This document shows, in pieces, positions 1-5,380 of a DNA stretch of 5,380 nucleotides. This DNA comes from Bacteroidota bacterium (GTDB taxonomy: Bacteria; Bacteroidota; Bacteroidia; Bacteroidales; JAAYUG01): NCBI GenBank assembly GCA_021812865.1, contig JAKAMP010000238.1, positions 1 to 5,380 on the forward strand, given 5' to 3'. A model generated the notes under the pieces. That model ran no database searches. It saw only the letters and a program-made list of their open reading frames with translations, and was not told the origin of the DNA. The translations under genes and the position numbers were made by a program. Position 1 is the first letter of the stretch. Every line of letters begins with the position of its first letter.

Positions 1-65
1 AAGCACTCAGGCAGCTGGTATATTCCATTTGGGCCCAGTTCACCGGTTATTTTATAATCGCTCAT
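1..65 (-). CDS. Unrecognised protein, N-terminal fragment, last visible gene of the Gld-type operon
   Basis: An open frame begins with ATG at 65-63 and runs off the left edge after 21 full codons. It reads MSDYKITGELGPNGIYQLPE and one further residue. The ATG shares its A with the TGA stop of the GldG-like gene (TGATG arrangement), which favours translational coupling and operon membership. The same frame stays open upstream and offers two earlier ATGs at 110-108 and 101-99. These would add MDKMAEFFAARGNNL and make the overlap with the preceding gene up to 46 bp, so the start is uncertain. The visible part is hydrophilic with no signal peptide or membrane segment, suggesting a cytoplasmic protein. 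I do not recognise the family. It does not resemble the N-terminus of DnaN, a gene found after gldG in some Bacteroidota. No function is proposed. Confidence 0.5.
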   Translation of the reverse strand, partial: MSDYKITGELGPNGIYQLPEC

Positions 66-1510
66 CAGATTATTCCCTCTGGCGGCAAAAAATTCAGCCA
101 TTTTATCCATAATTTCGATGAATCGGAAATCTGTTCGAGCGGCCGGAACTGCATTCCCTTGGTACGAAGTTGAATGAGTCCGGTATCATCGCTGAGCCAG
201 TCGATGGAATTCACGAAAAGATTCACGTTGTCCGGACTGAGCTGAAGGGCTTGTTCCCCGGTTCCATTCACCGGGAAATCCCCGTCGCCGAAGACGACAA
301 GGCGGGCAGGTTTCCCATTGTCGTTTTTCAGGATGGCCACAGCGCCAACCGTGAGTTCCGACAAAGGAAACTCGTCTTCTGTCCACTGATGCTGAAGATC
401 AAAATATACAGGGCTTGGCCTGATTGCCGATTTTTTGGAAGTTTTGACGATGGGTGTGAATTGCACGCCCGAATCGCCCCGGGAGGATACCGTGCTGGCA
501 AATTGCATCAGAACCGATCCCAGGCCGGTGGTGATGGGATGATTCGCGAAGGTGGTGGCGATGGGCATGTAGGGGAAGGTAATACTCGAGGTAAAGGAGA
601 ACATACCTTGCTGTTGCCTTATACCAATACTGGCGCAGTTTTCATCCAGAACAAAGTTGTTGTCAATGCTTATTCCTTTTTTGTTCAGCCACTCTTCAAG
701 GCCGGTATTGATGGTCTGTCCGACGCCTTCGTTCAGGTTCGCTCCCACGCGGTTGATAGCAAGCAGAAGGTTTTTACCCTCTTTGATATATTGATCGAGC
801 TGCTGCAACTGGTAGTTTTTGAAAGAATCTGCAGGAGCAACAATAGCCAGGGTATTGAACCTCTCCAGGGCATTGGCTGTATCGGAAAGGGTTACCGGTT
901 CAACATCATACAATACCGAGAGTGCATCTATCACCTGGGGCATGGAGGATAATTCGGGTTCCCCCTGGCCCTGAAGAATTCCAACCAGCGGCTTGTGGGT
1001 AACCGATAGCTTCTTTATGGATGAAGAAACCGCATATTCCATGGCGCTTCCCGGCTGAACGAACGGCACGGTTTCCGATCTTTCACCCATTTTAATCACC
1101 AGTCCCAGGTAGGCTCTCTTCTGCATGGCCTTATCCTTTTCCCTGCTGTTGATGATCACGGGCTGAATGCCGTTTTGTGCCGCTTCCTGTTCCGTAGCGT
1201 CATCTTTATTCGGATCGATGAATTCGTATACCAGTTTGCCCCTGCTTATCGAAGCATATTCTACCAGCAGGTCGCGCAGATCGCTTCGTACCTGCTCTAT
1301 TTCAGGTGGAAGATCTTTCGAGAAATAGGCTTTTAGGGTGACAGGCTGGGTGAGGTTTTTCAGTATGGTTCTGGTGGCCTTACTCAGCGTATAGCGGTGA
1401 TCGGAGGTGAGGTCCAGCCGCAGGTAAAGCTTGTCAGAAAGAATATTGACCAGGATGAGAATGACCAGGATCAGAAGGCTGTAGCGGATAATATCATTTT
1501 TTGTTCTCAT
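65..1510 (-). CDS. gldG: GldG-like ABC transporter auxiliary protein
   Basis: This 481-residue protein is the membrane-anchored, largely extracytoplasmic partner of a GldA/GldF-type ABC transporter. A single N-terminal membrane helix spans about residues 8-25. It is followed directly by LYLRLDLTSDHRYTLS (28-43), the family's hallmark, and by KAYFSKDLPPE (60-70). An ABC_transp_aux/IFT52-like alpha-beta region follows from about residue 170 (LVGILQGQGEPE), with a second conserved block LVVFGDGDFPVNG (404-416) and NLFVNSIDWL (430-439). The start is ATG at 1510, 12 bp after the permease stop, with no Shine-Dalgarno. Flavobacterial GldG is longer, about 560 residues, and usually ends in a second membrane helix. 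Here the protein stops at LNFLPPEGII, where that helix would be expected to begin. The complex's substrate is unknown. Homologues occur in non-gliding Bacteroidota, so a gliding role is not implied. The family call is strong; the gene symbol is by family. Confidence 0.85.
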   Translation of the reverse strand: MRTKNDIIRYSLLILVILILVNILSDKLYLRLDLTSDHRYTLSKATRTILKNLTQPVTLKAYFSKDLPPEIEQVRSDLRDLLVEYASISRGKLVYEFIDPNKDDATEQEAAQNGIQPVIINSREKDKAMQKRAYLGLVIKMGERSETVPFVQPGSAMEYAVSSSIKKLSVTHKPLVGILQGQGEPELSSMPQVIDALSVLYDVEPVTLSDTANALERFNTLAIVAPADSFKNYQLQQLDQYIKEGKNLLLAINRVGANLNEGVGQTINTGLEEWLNKKGISIDNNFVLDENCASIGIRQQQGMFSFTSSITFPYMPIATTFANHPITTGLGSVLMQFASTVSSRGDSGVQFTPIVKTSKKSAIRPSPVYFDLQHQWTEDEFPLSELTVGAVAILKNDNGKPARLVVFGDGDFPVNGTGEQALQLSPDNVNLFVNSIDWLSDDTGLIQLRTKGMQFRPLEQISDSSKLWIKWLNFLPPEGII

Positions 1511-1522
1511 GCATGAAGAAAT

Positions 1523-2251
1523 TTACTTTTCCACAATGTTTCTCTTTGCTACGGCTATTTCTGCTCCTGCAAGCCCAAGAAATACAAGGGAAAGGAAGTA
1601 TACAATGTCTTTGCTGTCTATCACACCCCTGGAAACCGAGTCGAAGTGGGTTTGCATGCTCAGGTAGCTGAGGACTTTCCCTGTGAACCCGGTGGATGTT
1701 GCAGCCAGGGCGCCAAAGATCATATGAAAGAAGATACCGATCAGCAAACTCAGCAGGAAGGCCACAATCTGGTTCTGACTGATGGAACTGGCAAAAATAC
1801 CTATGCTCGCATACACGGCGCTCATCAGCAGGAGCCCCAGGTAGCCTGTCCACACCGCTCCGTGATCAACGGGCCCCAGTTTCCACAAGGTGAGGTAGTA
1901 GGGCAGGGTAAGGGCAAGAGAAATGGCAATAAGCAGGAAGACGGAAAGAAACTTACCTGTTACCAGTTGCCAGTCGGTAACGGGCTTGGTAAGCAGAAGT
2001 TCTATGGTTCCGCTGCGGTTCTCTTCAGCAATACTGCGCATGGTGAGGGCCGGAATGAACAGGAAAAGCGACCAGAAAGAGACGCCGAAAAAAACCTGCA
2101 TGCTGGCCTGGTTCACATAGAATACGCTATTCCCGATAAGCCAGGTAAACAGTCCGCTGAATCCAAGGAAGAGAACAATCAGAATATAAGCGATCAGCGA
2201 ATCGAAAAACGACCGGAGTTCTCTTTTTGCTATGATCCAGATTTGATTCAT
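1523..2251 (-). CDS. gldF: GldF-like ABC-2 type transporter permease
   Basis: This 242-residue integral membrane protein forms the channel of the Gld-type ABC transporter; GldF proteins are about this length. Six hydrophobic segments are visible at roughly 19-39, 53-71, 101-121, 133-156, 162-180 and 217-234. Between helices 2 and 3 lies the cytoplasmic block MRSIAEENRSGTIELLLTKP (71-90) followed by TGKF (98-101). This is the conserved ABC-2 permease motif thought to contact the ATPase. The LGPVDHG stretch (125-131), followed by GYLGLLL, is also typical of GldF/NosY-like permeases. ATG at 2251 lies 22 bp after the ATPase stop and lacks a Shine-Dalgarno, as is usual in Bacteroidota. It is the second gene of the leftward operon and should assemble with the ATPase and the GldG-like protein in the inner membrane. 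The substrate cannot be read from the sequence. The family call is strong; gliding involvement is not shown. Confidence 0.88.
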   Translation of the reverse strand: MNQIWIIAKRELRSFFDSLIAYILIVLFLGFSGLFTWLIGNSVFYVNQASMQVFFGVSFWSLFLFIPALTMRSIAEENRSGTIELLLTKPVTDWQLVTGKFLSVFLLIAISLALTLPYYLTLWKLGPVDHGAVWTGYLGLLLMSAVYASIGIFASSISQNQIVAFLLSLLIGIFFHMIFGALAATSTGFTGKVLSYLSMQTHFDSVSRGVIDSKDIVYFLSLVFLGLAGAEIAVAKRNIVEK

Positions 2252-2273
2252 ATGAAGGGTAAAAAGATTTGCA

Positions 2274-3206
2274 TTAGTTACTGCGTGTGAGTTCCCGGAA
2301 AATATCCTCCAGCTTGGTTTCGATGGGGGTAAGTTCAGACAGGTACCAGCCGTTTTTCACGCACATGTCGAAGATTTGTCTTTTCGACGACTGGCCATCA
2401 ACGCTTTGTATCTCGAAGGCACCCGGAATATGGTGTGCCGGATCGACCAGTGCAACGGAAGGAAGTTGCAATAGAGCATCGGATAATGCCTGTGCATCAG
2501 GTCCTTCTGCTGCAACACGCAGAATTTCCCTACCCTGGGCACGTTTTCTGAGATCGGGGGCTGTACCGTCGGCAACAATTTTACCCTTGTGAATGATCAC
2601 GATCCTGTCGCAGGTCGCTTCAACCTCGGCGAGGATATGAGAACACAGGATCACGGTTTTTTCCCGCCCGATCTTCCGGATCAGTTCTCTGATCTCTACG
2701 ATCTGGTTCGGATCGAGCCCCGAGGTGGGTTCATCGAGGATCAGCACAGCCGGATCGTGAATCAGAGCCTGGGCAAGCCCTACCCGCTGCTTGTATCCTT
2801 TTGAGAGCTCCCCTATTTTCTTGTGCTTTTCGCCTTCCAGCCCGCAGGTTTTCACCATCTGAAGGATTCGTGACGGAATTTCATCATGTGGTATCCGGTG
2901 CAGTTCAGCGATAAACCACAGGTAGTCGATTACGGGCATCTCAGGATACAACGGGTTGGTTTCCGGAAGGTACCCTATGTTGTCTCTGATGGCTTCGGGA
3001 TTCTCCCGGCTGGAGTACCCCCCCACGGCAATGTCTCCTTCATCAGGGGATATGAAGCATGTAATGGCCTTCATGGTAGTGGTTTTCCCGGCGCCGTTGG
3101 GTCCCAGAAAGCCCAGAACTTCACCGGTGTGCACCGTGAATGAGATATTGTCAATCGCCTTCTGCGGCCCGTATCTCTTGGTAACATTCCTGACAACAAT
3201 ATCCAT
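2274..3206 (-). CDS. gldA: GldA-like ABC transporter ATP-binding protein
   Basis: This 310-residue cytoplasmic ATPase energises the GldF/GldG complex. All nucleotide-binding motifs are intact, numbered from the chosen start: Walker A GPNGAGKT (35-42), signature LSKGYKQR (134-141), Walker B VLILDEP (154-160) with catalytic Glu159, D-loop SGLD (162-165) and switch His190. The Q-loop position reads GYLPET, with Glu82 instead of Gln, which is common in ABC-2 type ATPases of the GldA/CcmA group. About 95 C-terminal residues form the accessory domain typical of the group, ending LTPIETKLEDIFRELTR. I chose ATG at 3206 because it places MDIVVRNVTKRYG at the normal N-terminus. The frame continues three codons further to a TTG at 3215, which is unlikely to be used. 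It is the first gene of the leftward operon, with a Bacteroidota-type -7 element about 40 bp upstream. It could serve a transporter other than the gliding machinery. Confidence 0.9.
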   Translation of the reverse strand: MDIVVRNVTKRYGPQKAIDNISFTVHTGEVLGFLGPNGAGKTTTMKAITCFISPDEGDIAVGGYSSRENPEAIRDNIGYLPETNPLYPEMPVIDYLWFIAELHRIPHDEIPSRILQMVKTCGLEGEKHKKIGELSKGYKQRVGLAQALIHDPAVLILDEPTSGLDPNQIVEIRELIRKIGREKTVILCSHILAEVEATCDRIVIIHKGKIVADGTAPDLRKRAQGREILRVAAEGPDAQALSDALLQLPSVALVDPAHHIPGAFEIQSVDGQSSKRQIFDMCVKNGWYLSELTPIETKLEDIFRELTRSN

Positions 3207-3247
3207 ATGTTTCAAGTACTTATAGTCGTGTTACATACAAATCACTG

Positions 3248-3255
3248 CAAAATTA
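3248..3255 (-). promoter_or_regulatory. Predicted -7 element of the gldAFG-like operon promoter
   Basis: Read on the minus strand this is TAATTTTG, a full match to the Bacteroidota -7 consensus TAnnTTTG. It lies 41 bp upstream of the ATPase ATG, giving a 5' leader of roughly 35-38 nt. No clear TTG/TTTG is found 19-21 bp further upstream, so only half of the promoter pattern is present. An 8-bp motif with six fixed positions can occur by chance in AT-rich intergenic DNA. Confidence 0.45.
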
Positions 3256-3405
3256 GGGGAGCTGCGCAATTAACGGCTTCCGGCTTAGTTAAAATATGTT
3301 AACCCAGTGTTTTGATCATTCGGAGAGGGATGATTCATTAACAAGCCGTACATATTTTTGAGGTTTTATTTGAAACCTTATACCTGAGATCCAGGACAAG
3401 CTATG

Positions 3406-3440
3406 GATTTCAGATTTTTGATTTTTGATTCGCGATGCTA
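3406..3440. repeat. Degenerate heptamer array, GATTTTT-type, five units
   Basis: Five consecutive 7-bp units start at 3406, 3413, 3420, 3427 and 3434, and each begins with GAT. The second and third are identical (GATTTTT). The first differs at its last two positions (GATTTCA), the fourth is GATTCGC and the fifth is GATGCTA, so the array decays to the right. The three right-hand differences in the last units mean the outer units could be coincidental. The core of two and a half perfect copies is directly visible. Confidence 0.6.
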
Positions 3441-3476
3441 TAAACAAAAATCATCCCACTCCCAAACCTCATGCCC

Positions 3477-3518
3477 GACATCAGACATCAGACAAGACTG
3501 AAAGCTGAAACCTGAAAC
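3477..3518. repeat. Six-unit heptamer array that switches from GACATCA to CTGAAAC in register
   Basis: Six contiguous 7-bp units start at 3477, 3484, 3491, 3498, 3505 and 3512. The first two are identical GACATCA. The third, GACAAGA, is intermediate. The fourth is CTGAAAG, and the fifth and sixth are identical CTGAAAC. The 7-bp spacing is unbroken while the unit sequence changes. It resembles the heptanucleotide short tandemly repeated repetitive (STRR) sequences known from filamentous cyanobacteria. A relationship to those is not implied. Confidence 0.75.
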
Positions 3519-3561
3519 AAGAGATCGATTTGGCTTCTCGCCCCAGTGTCTGGAATTATCT

Positions 3562-3589
3562 GCCAAAAACCAAACGCTAACTGCTAACA
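3562..3589. repeat. Short degenerate heptamer cluster ending in GCTAAC repeats
   Basis: Four 7-bp units can be laid out from 3562, 3569, 3576 and 3583. The last two, GCTAACT and GCTAACA, share six of seven bases. The first two, GCCAAAA and ACCAAAC, are only loosely similar to each other and to the rest. Taken alone this would be weak. It is listed because two further arrays of the same period lie within 200 bp upstream. Confidence 0.45.
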
Positions 3590-3660
3590 ACGTCGAAAAA
3601 TACCGTTTATGTCAAAGATTTATAATCGAAATATGAATGAATTCCCGATTCTATTGAAAG

Positions 3661-3691
3661 TTTGTTTTCTCCTCATTTCATCGTAACTTTA
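3661..3691 (+). promoter_or_regulatory. Predicted sodB promoter, Bacteroidota type
   Basis: TTTG at 3661-3664 is followed after 19 bp by TAACTTTA at 3684-3691. This fits the Bacteroidota pattern of a -33 TTTG and a -7 TAnnTTTG with one mismatch (final A for G). Transcription would begin around 3695, leaving a leader of a little over 20 nt before the sodB ATG at 3718. No Shine-Dalgarno is present in that leader. Spacing and position together make this the best promoter candidate in the window. No obvious redox-regulator site was recognised beside it. Confidence 0.6.
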
Positions 3692-3717
3692 ATGCTTATT
3701 CACAAATATCGCAGAAT

Positions 3718-4293
3718 ATGGCATTTGAACTACCTCCTTTACCGTATATGTACACTGCGCTGGAACCGCATGTTTCAGCCCGTACACTTGAATTTCACCA
3801 TGGCAAACATCACCAGGCTTATGTGAATAACCTGAACAACCTTGTTCCGGGAACAGCATTTGAAAATACCACGCTCGAAACCATTATCAAAGAAGCGGAA
3901 GGCGGTGTATTTAACAATGCTGCCCAGGTGTGGAACCATACCTTTTATTTCGAAAGCCTGTCTGCCTCTCCCCAGGCGGAACCCACCGGAAAGCTTGCCG
4001 AAGCCCTCCGGAAACAATATGGATCACTTGACGGGTTTAAAGAGGGATTCTCCAAAGCCGCTGCCACTCTTTTCGGATCAGGCTGGGCATGGCTGGTTGT
4101 AAAACCCGACGGAACGCTCGATATCGTTCAGGAATCCAACGCCGGAAATCCTCTTCGTAAGGGATTGAAACCCATCCTTACCTGCGATGTGTGGGAACAT
4201 GCCTACTACCTCGATTACCAGAACCGCCGCCCCGATTACATCCAGGCTTTCTGGAAAATCATCGACTGGAAAGTGATTTCCTCCCGGTTCTGA
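3718..4293 (+). CDS. sodB: Superoxide dismutase, iron type (possibly cambialistic)
   Basis: This 191-residue cytoplasmic enzyme dismutates superoxide to hydrogen peroxide and oxygen. All four metal ligands are present: His27 (in FHHGKHHQAYVNNLN), His74 (in AAQVWNHTFYF), Asp157 and His161 (in DVWEHAYYLDY). Features that separate iron from manganese enzymes point to iron: FNNAAQVWNHTFYF with Gln70, and SNAGNPL with Ala142 where manganese enzymes carry Gln. Bacteroides relatives have enzymes that work with either metal, so cambialism is possible but not readable here. The length is close to E. coli SodB (193). ATG at 3718 gives the normal N-terminus, ELPPLPY, with no signal peptide. The segment YMYTALEPH is slightly unusual where the family mostly has YAKDALEPH. 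It stands alone between a 510-bp and a 131-bp intergenic region and likely has its own promoter. Confidence 0.96.
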   Translation: MAFELPPLPYMYTALEPHVSARTLEFHHGKHHQAYVNNLNNLVPGTAFENTTLETIIKEAEGGVFNNAAQVWNHTFYFESLSASPQAEPTGKLAEALRKQYGSLDGFKEGFSKAAATLFGSGWAWLVVKPDGTLDIVQESNAGNPLRKGLKPILTCDVWEHAYYLDYQNRRPDYIQAFWKIIDWKVISSRF

Positions 4294-4388
4294 CAAATTG
4301 GCGTTTGTAACGAGTTGAAAAATAATTGCATAAGCGAAAGGTGAAATTTATAATATAATAAAGGATAATAATATCTTATGGTATGATA

Positions 4389-4420
4389 TTTGTTGTTATG
4401 AGCGTAGCATAATAATTTTA
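4389..4420 (+). promoter_or_regulatory. Predicted ldhA promoter with little or no 5' leader
   Basis: TTTG at 4389-4392 is followed after 20 bp by TAATTTTA at 4413-4420, one mismatch from the Bacteroidota -7 consensus TAnnTTTG. The box ends only 4 bp before the ldhA ATG at 4425. If it is used, transcription would start at or next to the start codon and the mRNA would be leaderless or nearly so. A second, weaker -7-like motif, GATATTTG at 4385-4392, would give a normal leader but has no TTG at the right distance upstream. Which one is used cannot be decided from the sequence. Confidence 0.4.
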
Positions 4421-4424
4421 GCCT

Positions 4425-5380
4425 ATGTCAGTCAGAATTGCATTTTTCGACACCAAGCCTTACGATAAGGAATCGTTTGAAAACGTGAACAAAAAATTCG
4501 GATTTGAAATCAAGTATTTCAAATATCATCTGTCCCCCGAAAGCGTTGTGTTAGCACAGGGATTCGATGTGGTATGTGCCTTTGTGAACGATATCATCGA
4601 TGCTCCCATTATTGAAAAATTGCATGAACAGGGAGTGAAGCTCATTGCCTTGCGTTCGGCAGGCTATAACAATGTCGATTTTAAGGCAGCCTTTGGAAAG
4701 ATACACATCGTAAGGGTTCCGGCTTATTCTCCCTACGCCATAGCGGAGCATGCCGTAGCTTTGATGCTGGCCCTGAACCGTAAAATACACCGGGCTTATT
4801 TCCGCACCCGTGATGCCAATTTTGCCCTACAGGGATTGCTGGGCGTCGATTTTCATGGCAAAACGGCCGCAGTGATCGGAACGGGTAAAATAGGCAAGGT
4901 GTTGATTAAAATATTAAGGGGATTCGATATGAATGTACTGGCTTACGATGTTTTTCCCGATGAAGCTTTCGCAAGGGAAAACGGAATCAGGTATACCGAT
5001 CTGCAGACTATCTTTTCCACTGCCGATGTGATTTCCCTGAACTGCCCGCTTACGAAAGATACCGAATATCTCATCAATGAGAAAAGCCTTTCCATGATGA
5101 AGAACGGGGTGATGATCATCAACACCGGCAGGGGCAAGCTCATTAAAACCGCCGATCTTGTGGAAGCGTTGAAGGAAGGTAAAGTGGGCGCTGCCGGCCT
5201 GGATGTATATGAAGAGGAAAGCGAGGTATTTTTCGAAGACAAGTCTGACGAGGTGTTAACCGATGATGTTCTGGCAAGGCTATTGACCTTCAATAATGTG
5301 ATCGTCACTTCGCACCAGGGATTCTTTACCCGTGAAGCGCTCACCAACATTGCCGAAACCACACTGCAAAATATCCGGGA
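4425..5380 (+). CDS. ldhA: D-lactate dehydrogenase (2-hydroxyacid dehydrogenase family), 3' end cut by the window
   Basis: This is a fermentative NAD-dependent D-lactate dehydrogenase, reducing pyruvate to D-lactate in the cytoplasm and so re-oxidising NADH. The frame is open from ATG at 4425 to the right edge, 318 codons. E. coli LdhA has 329 residues, so only about a dozen are missing. It aligns along its whole length with E. coli LdhA, including LIALRSAGYNNVD (73-85), RVPAYSP (97-103), NRKIHRAYFRTRDANF (118-133) and FFEDKSDEV (269-277). The nucleotide fold shows GTGKIG (152-157), and Asp175 at the end of the second strand fits NAD preference. Catalytic Arg236, Glu265 and His297 are present. 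Minor departures are NCPLT where the family mostly has HCPLT, and TGRGKLI for TSRGALI. The start matches the E. coli N-terminus, and there is no later ATG before residue 114. It follows sodB by 131 bp and probably has its own promoter. Confidence 0.93.
   Translation, partial: MSVRIAFFDTKPYDKESFENVNKKFGFEIKYFKYHLSPESVVLAQGFDVVCAFVNDIIDAPIIEKLHEQGVKLIALRSAGYNNVDFKAAFGKIHIVRVPAYSPYAIAEHAVALMLALNRKIHRAYFRTRDANFALQGLLGVDFHGKTAAVIGTGKIGKVLIKILRGFDMNVLAYDVFPDEAFARENGIRYTDLQTIFSTADVISLNCPLTKDTEYLINEKSLSMMKNGVMIINTGRGKLIKTADLVEALKEGKVGAAGLDVYEEESEVFFEDKSDEVLTDDVLARLLTFNNVIVTSHQGFFTREALTNIAETTLQNIR

Larger units (their letters stand above)
3207..3717. other. Long divergent intergenic region without a gene
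   Basis: About 510 bp separate the leftward transporter operon from rightward sodB. No reading frame here has convincing coding character. The longest candidate I checked by hand is 25 codons and overlaps the sodB promoter. The region holds the predicted operon promoter near its left end, three clusters of 7-bp-period degenerate repeats in the middle (3406-3440, 3477-3518, 3562-3589), and the sodB promoter at its right end. No tRNA or recognisable structured RNA was seen. Because the flanking genes diverge, no terminator is expected. Confidence 0.8.

Noticed and set aside
170..952. A long plus-strand open frame antisense to the GldG-like gene
   Set aside because: The minus-strand frame encodes a recognisable family with conserved motifs. 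The plus-strand translation has no coherent domain and is a shadow frame.
1646..2290. A long plus-strand open frame antisense to the permease gene
   Set aside because: Its translation is low in hydrophobic residues and has no recognisable motif, while the opposite strand encodes a clear six-helix ABC-2 permease.
2940..2970. Loss of the Q-loop glutamine in the ABC ATPase (Glu82) as a sign of an inactive enzyme
   Set aside because: Glutamate at this position (GYLPE) is common in GldA/CcmA-type ATPases, and all other nucleotide-binding motifs are intact.
3288..3303. A Rex-type redox repressor site
   Set aside because: The spacing between half-sites is two bases too long for the Rex pattern (GTTA-N6-TAAC), and the flanking bases do not match.
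3353..3360. A perfect plus-strand TAnnTTTG motif (TATTTTTG) that could start transcription into the heptamer arrays
   Set aside because: No TTG/TTTG lies 19-21 bp upstream and no gene or structured RNA follows. Chance matches are expected in AT-rich DNA.
3406..3589. A CRISPR array
   Set aside because: The repeats are 7 bp, contiguous and degenerate. There are no direct repeats of 20-40 bp separated by unique spacers and no cas genes.
3609..3686. A 25-codon plus-strand frame upstream of sodB, starting MSKIYNRNMNE and ending in a hydrophobic stretch
   Set aside because: It runs through the predicted sodB -33 element and its stop codon is part of the predicted -7 box. It has no start signals and no family resemblance, so it is best explained as chance.
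4293..4308. A terminator after sodB (ACAAA paired with TTTGT around a 6-bp loop)
   Set aside because: The stem is only five AT-rich base pairs and is not followed by a T tract.

Overview
This window looks like a chromosomal fragment from a member of the Bacteroidota, probably an anaerobic or facultative relative of Bacteroidales or Marinilabiliales. Three things point there. There is a GldA/GldF/GldG-type ABC transporter operon, a set largely confined to this phylum. Starts lack Shine-Dalgarno sequences. Two or three upstream regions fit the phylum's unusual promoter pattern (TTTG about 19-21 bp before TAnnTTTG) rather than the sigma70 -35/-10 pattern. The genus-level placement is inference.

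Layout. The left 3.2 kb is one leftward operon, read from right to left: an ABC-2 type ATPase (GldA-like, 2274-3206), a six-helix permease (GldF-like, 1523-2251), and a membrane-anchored auxiliary protein (GldG-like, 65-1510). A further unrecognised gene runs off the left edge and overlaps the end of the GldG-like gene. The spacings are 22 bp, 12 bp and then an overlap, so co-transcription is likely. The right 1.7 kb is rightward: an iron-type superoxide dismutase (sodB, 3718-4293), then a fermentative D-lactate dehydrogenase (ldhA, from 4425) that lacks only its last dozen or so codons at the right edge.

Between the two divergent units lies a gene-free stretch of about 510 bp (3207-3717). 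It carries three clusters of degenerate tandem repeats, all with a 7-bp period but with different unit sequences. One cluster changes unit without losing the 7-bp register. This is the least ordinary part of the window. The flanks of the stretch hold the predicted promoters of the transporter operon (minus strand) and of sodB (plus strand).

How the genes work together. ATPase, permease and GldG-like protein should form one inner-membrane complex. Homologues occur in many non-gliding Bacteroidota, so the name does not establish motility here. SodB and LdhA are independent metabolic enzymes, superoxide detoxification and NADH re-oxidation by pyruvate reduction. They sit on the same strand but probably have separate promoters. 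The ldhA promoter candidate is so close to the ATG that the mRNA may be leaderless. I see no mobile element, CRISPR array, RNA gene or defence system, and nothing that clearly amounts to a new biological system. The heptamer arrays, the short GldG-like C-terminus and the possibly leaderless ldhA transcript are the points worth a second look.
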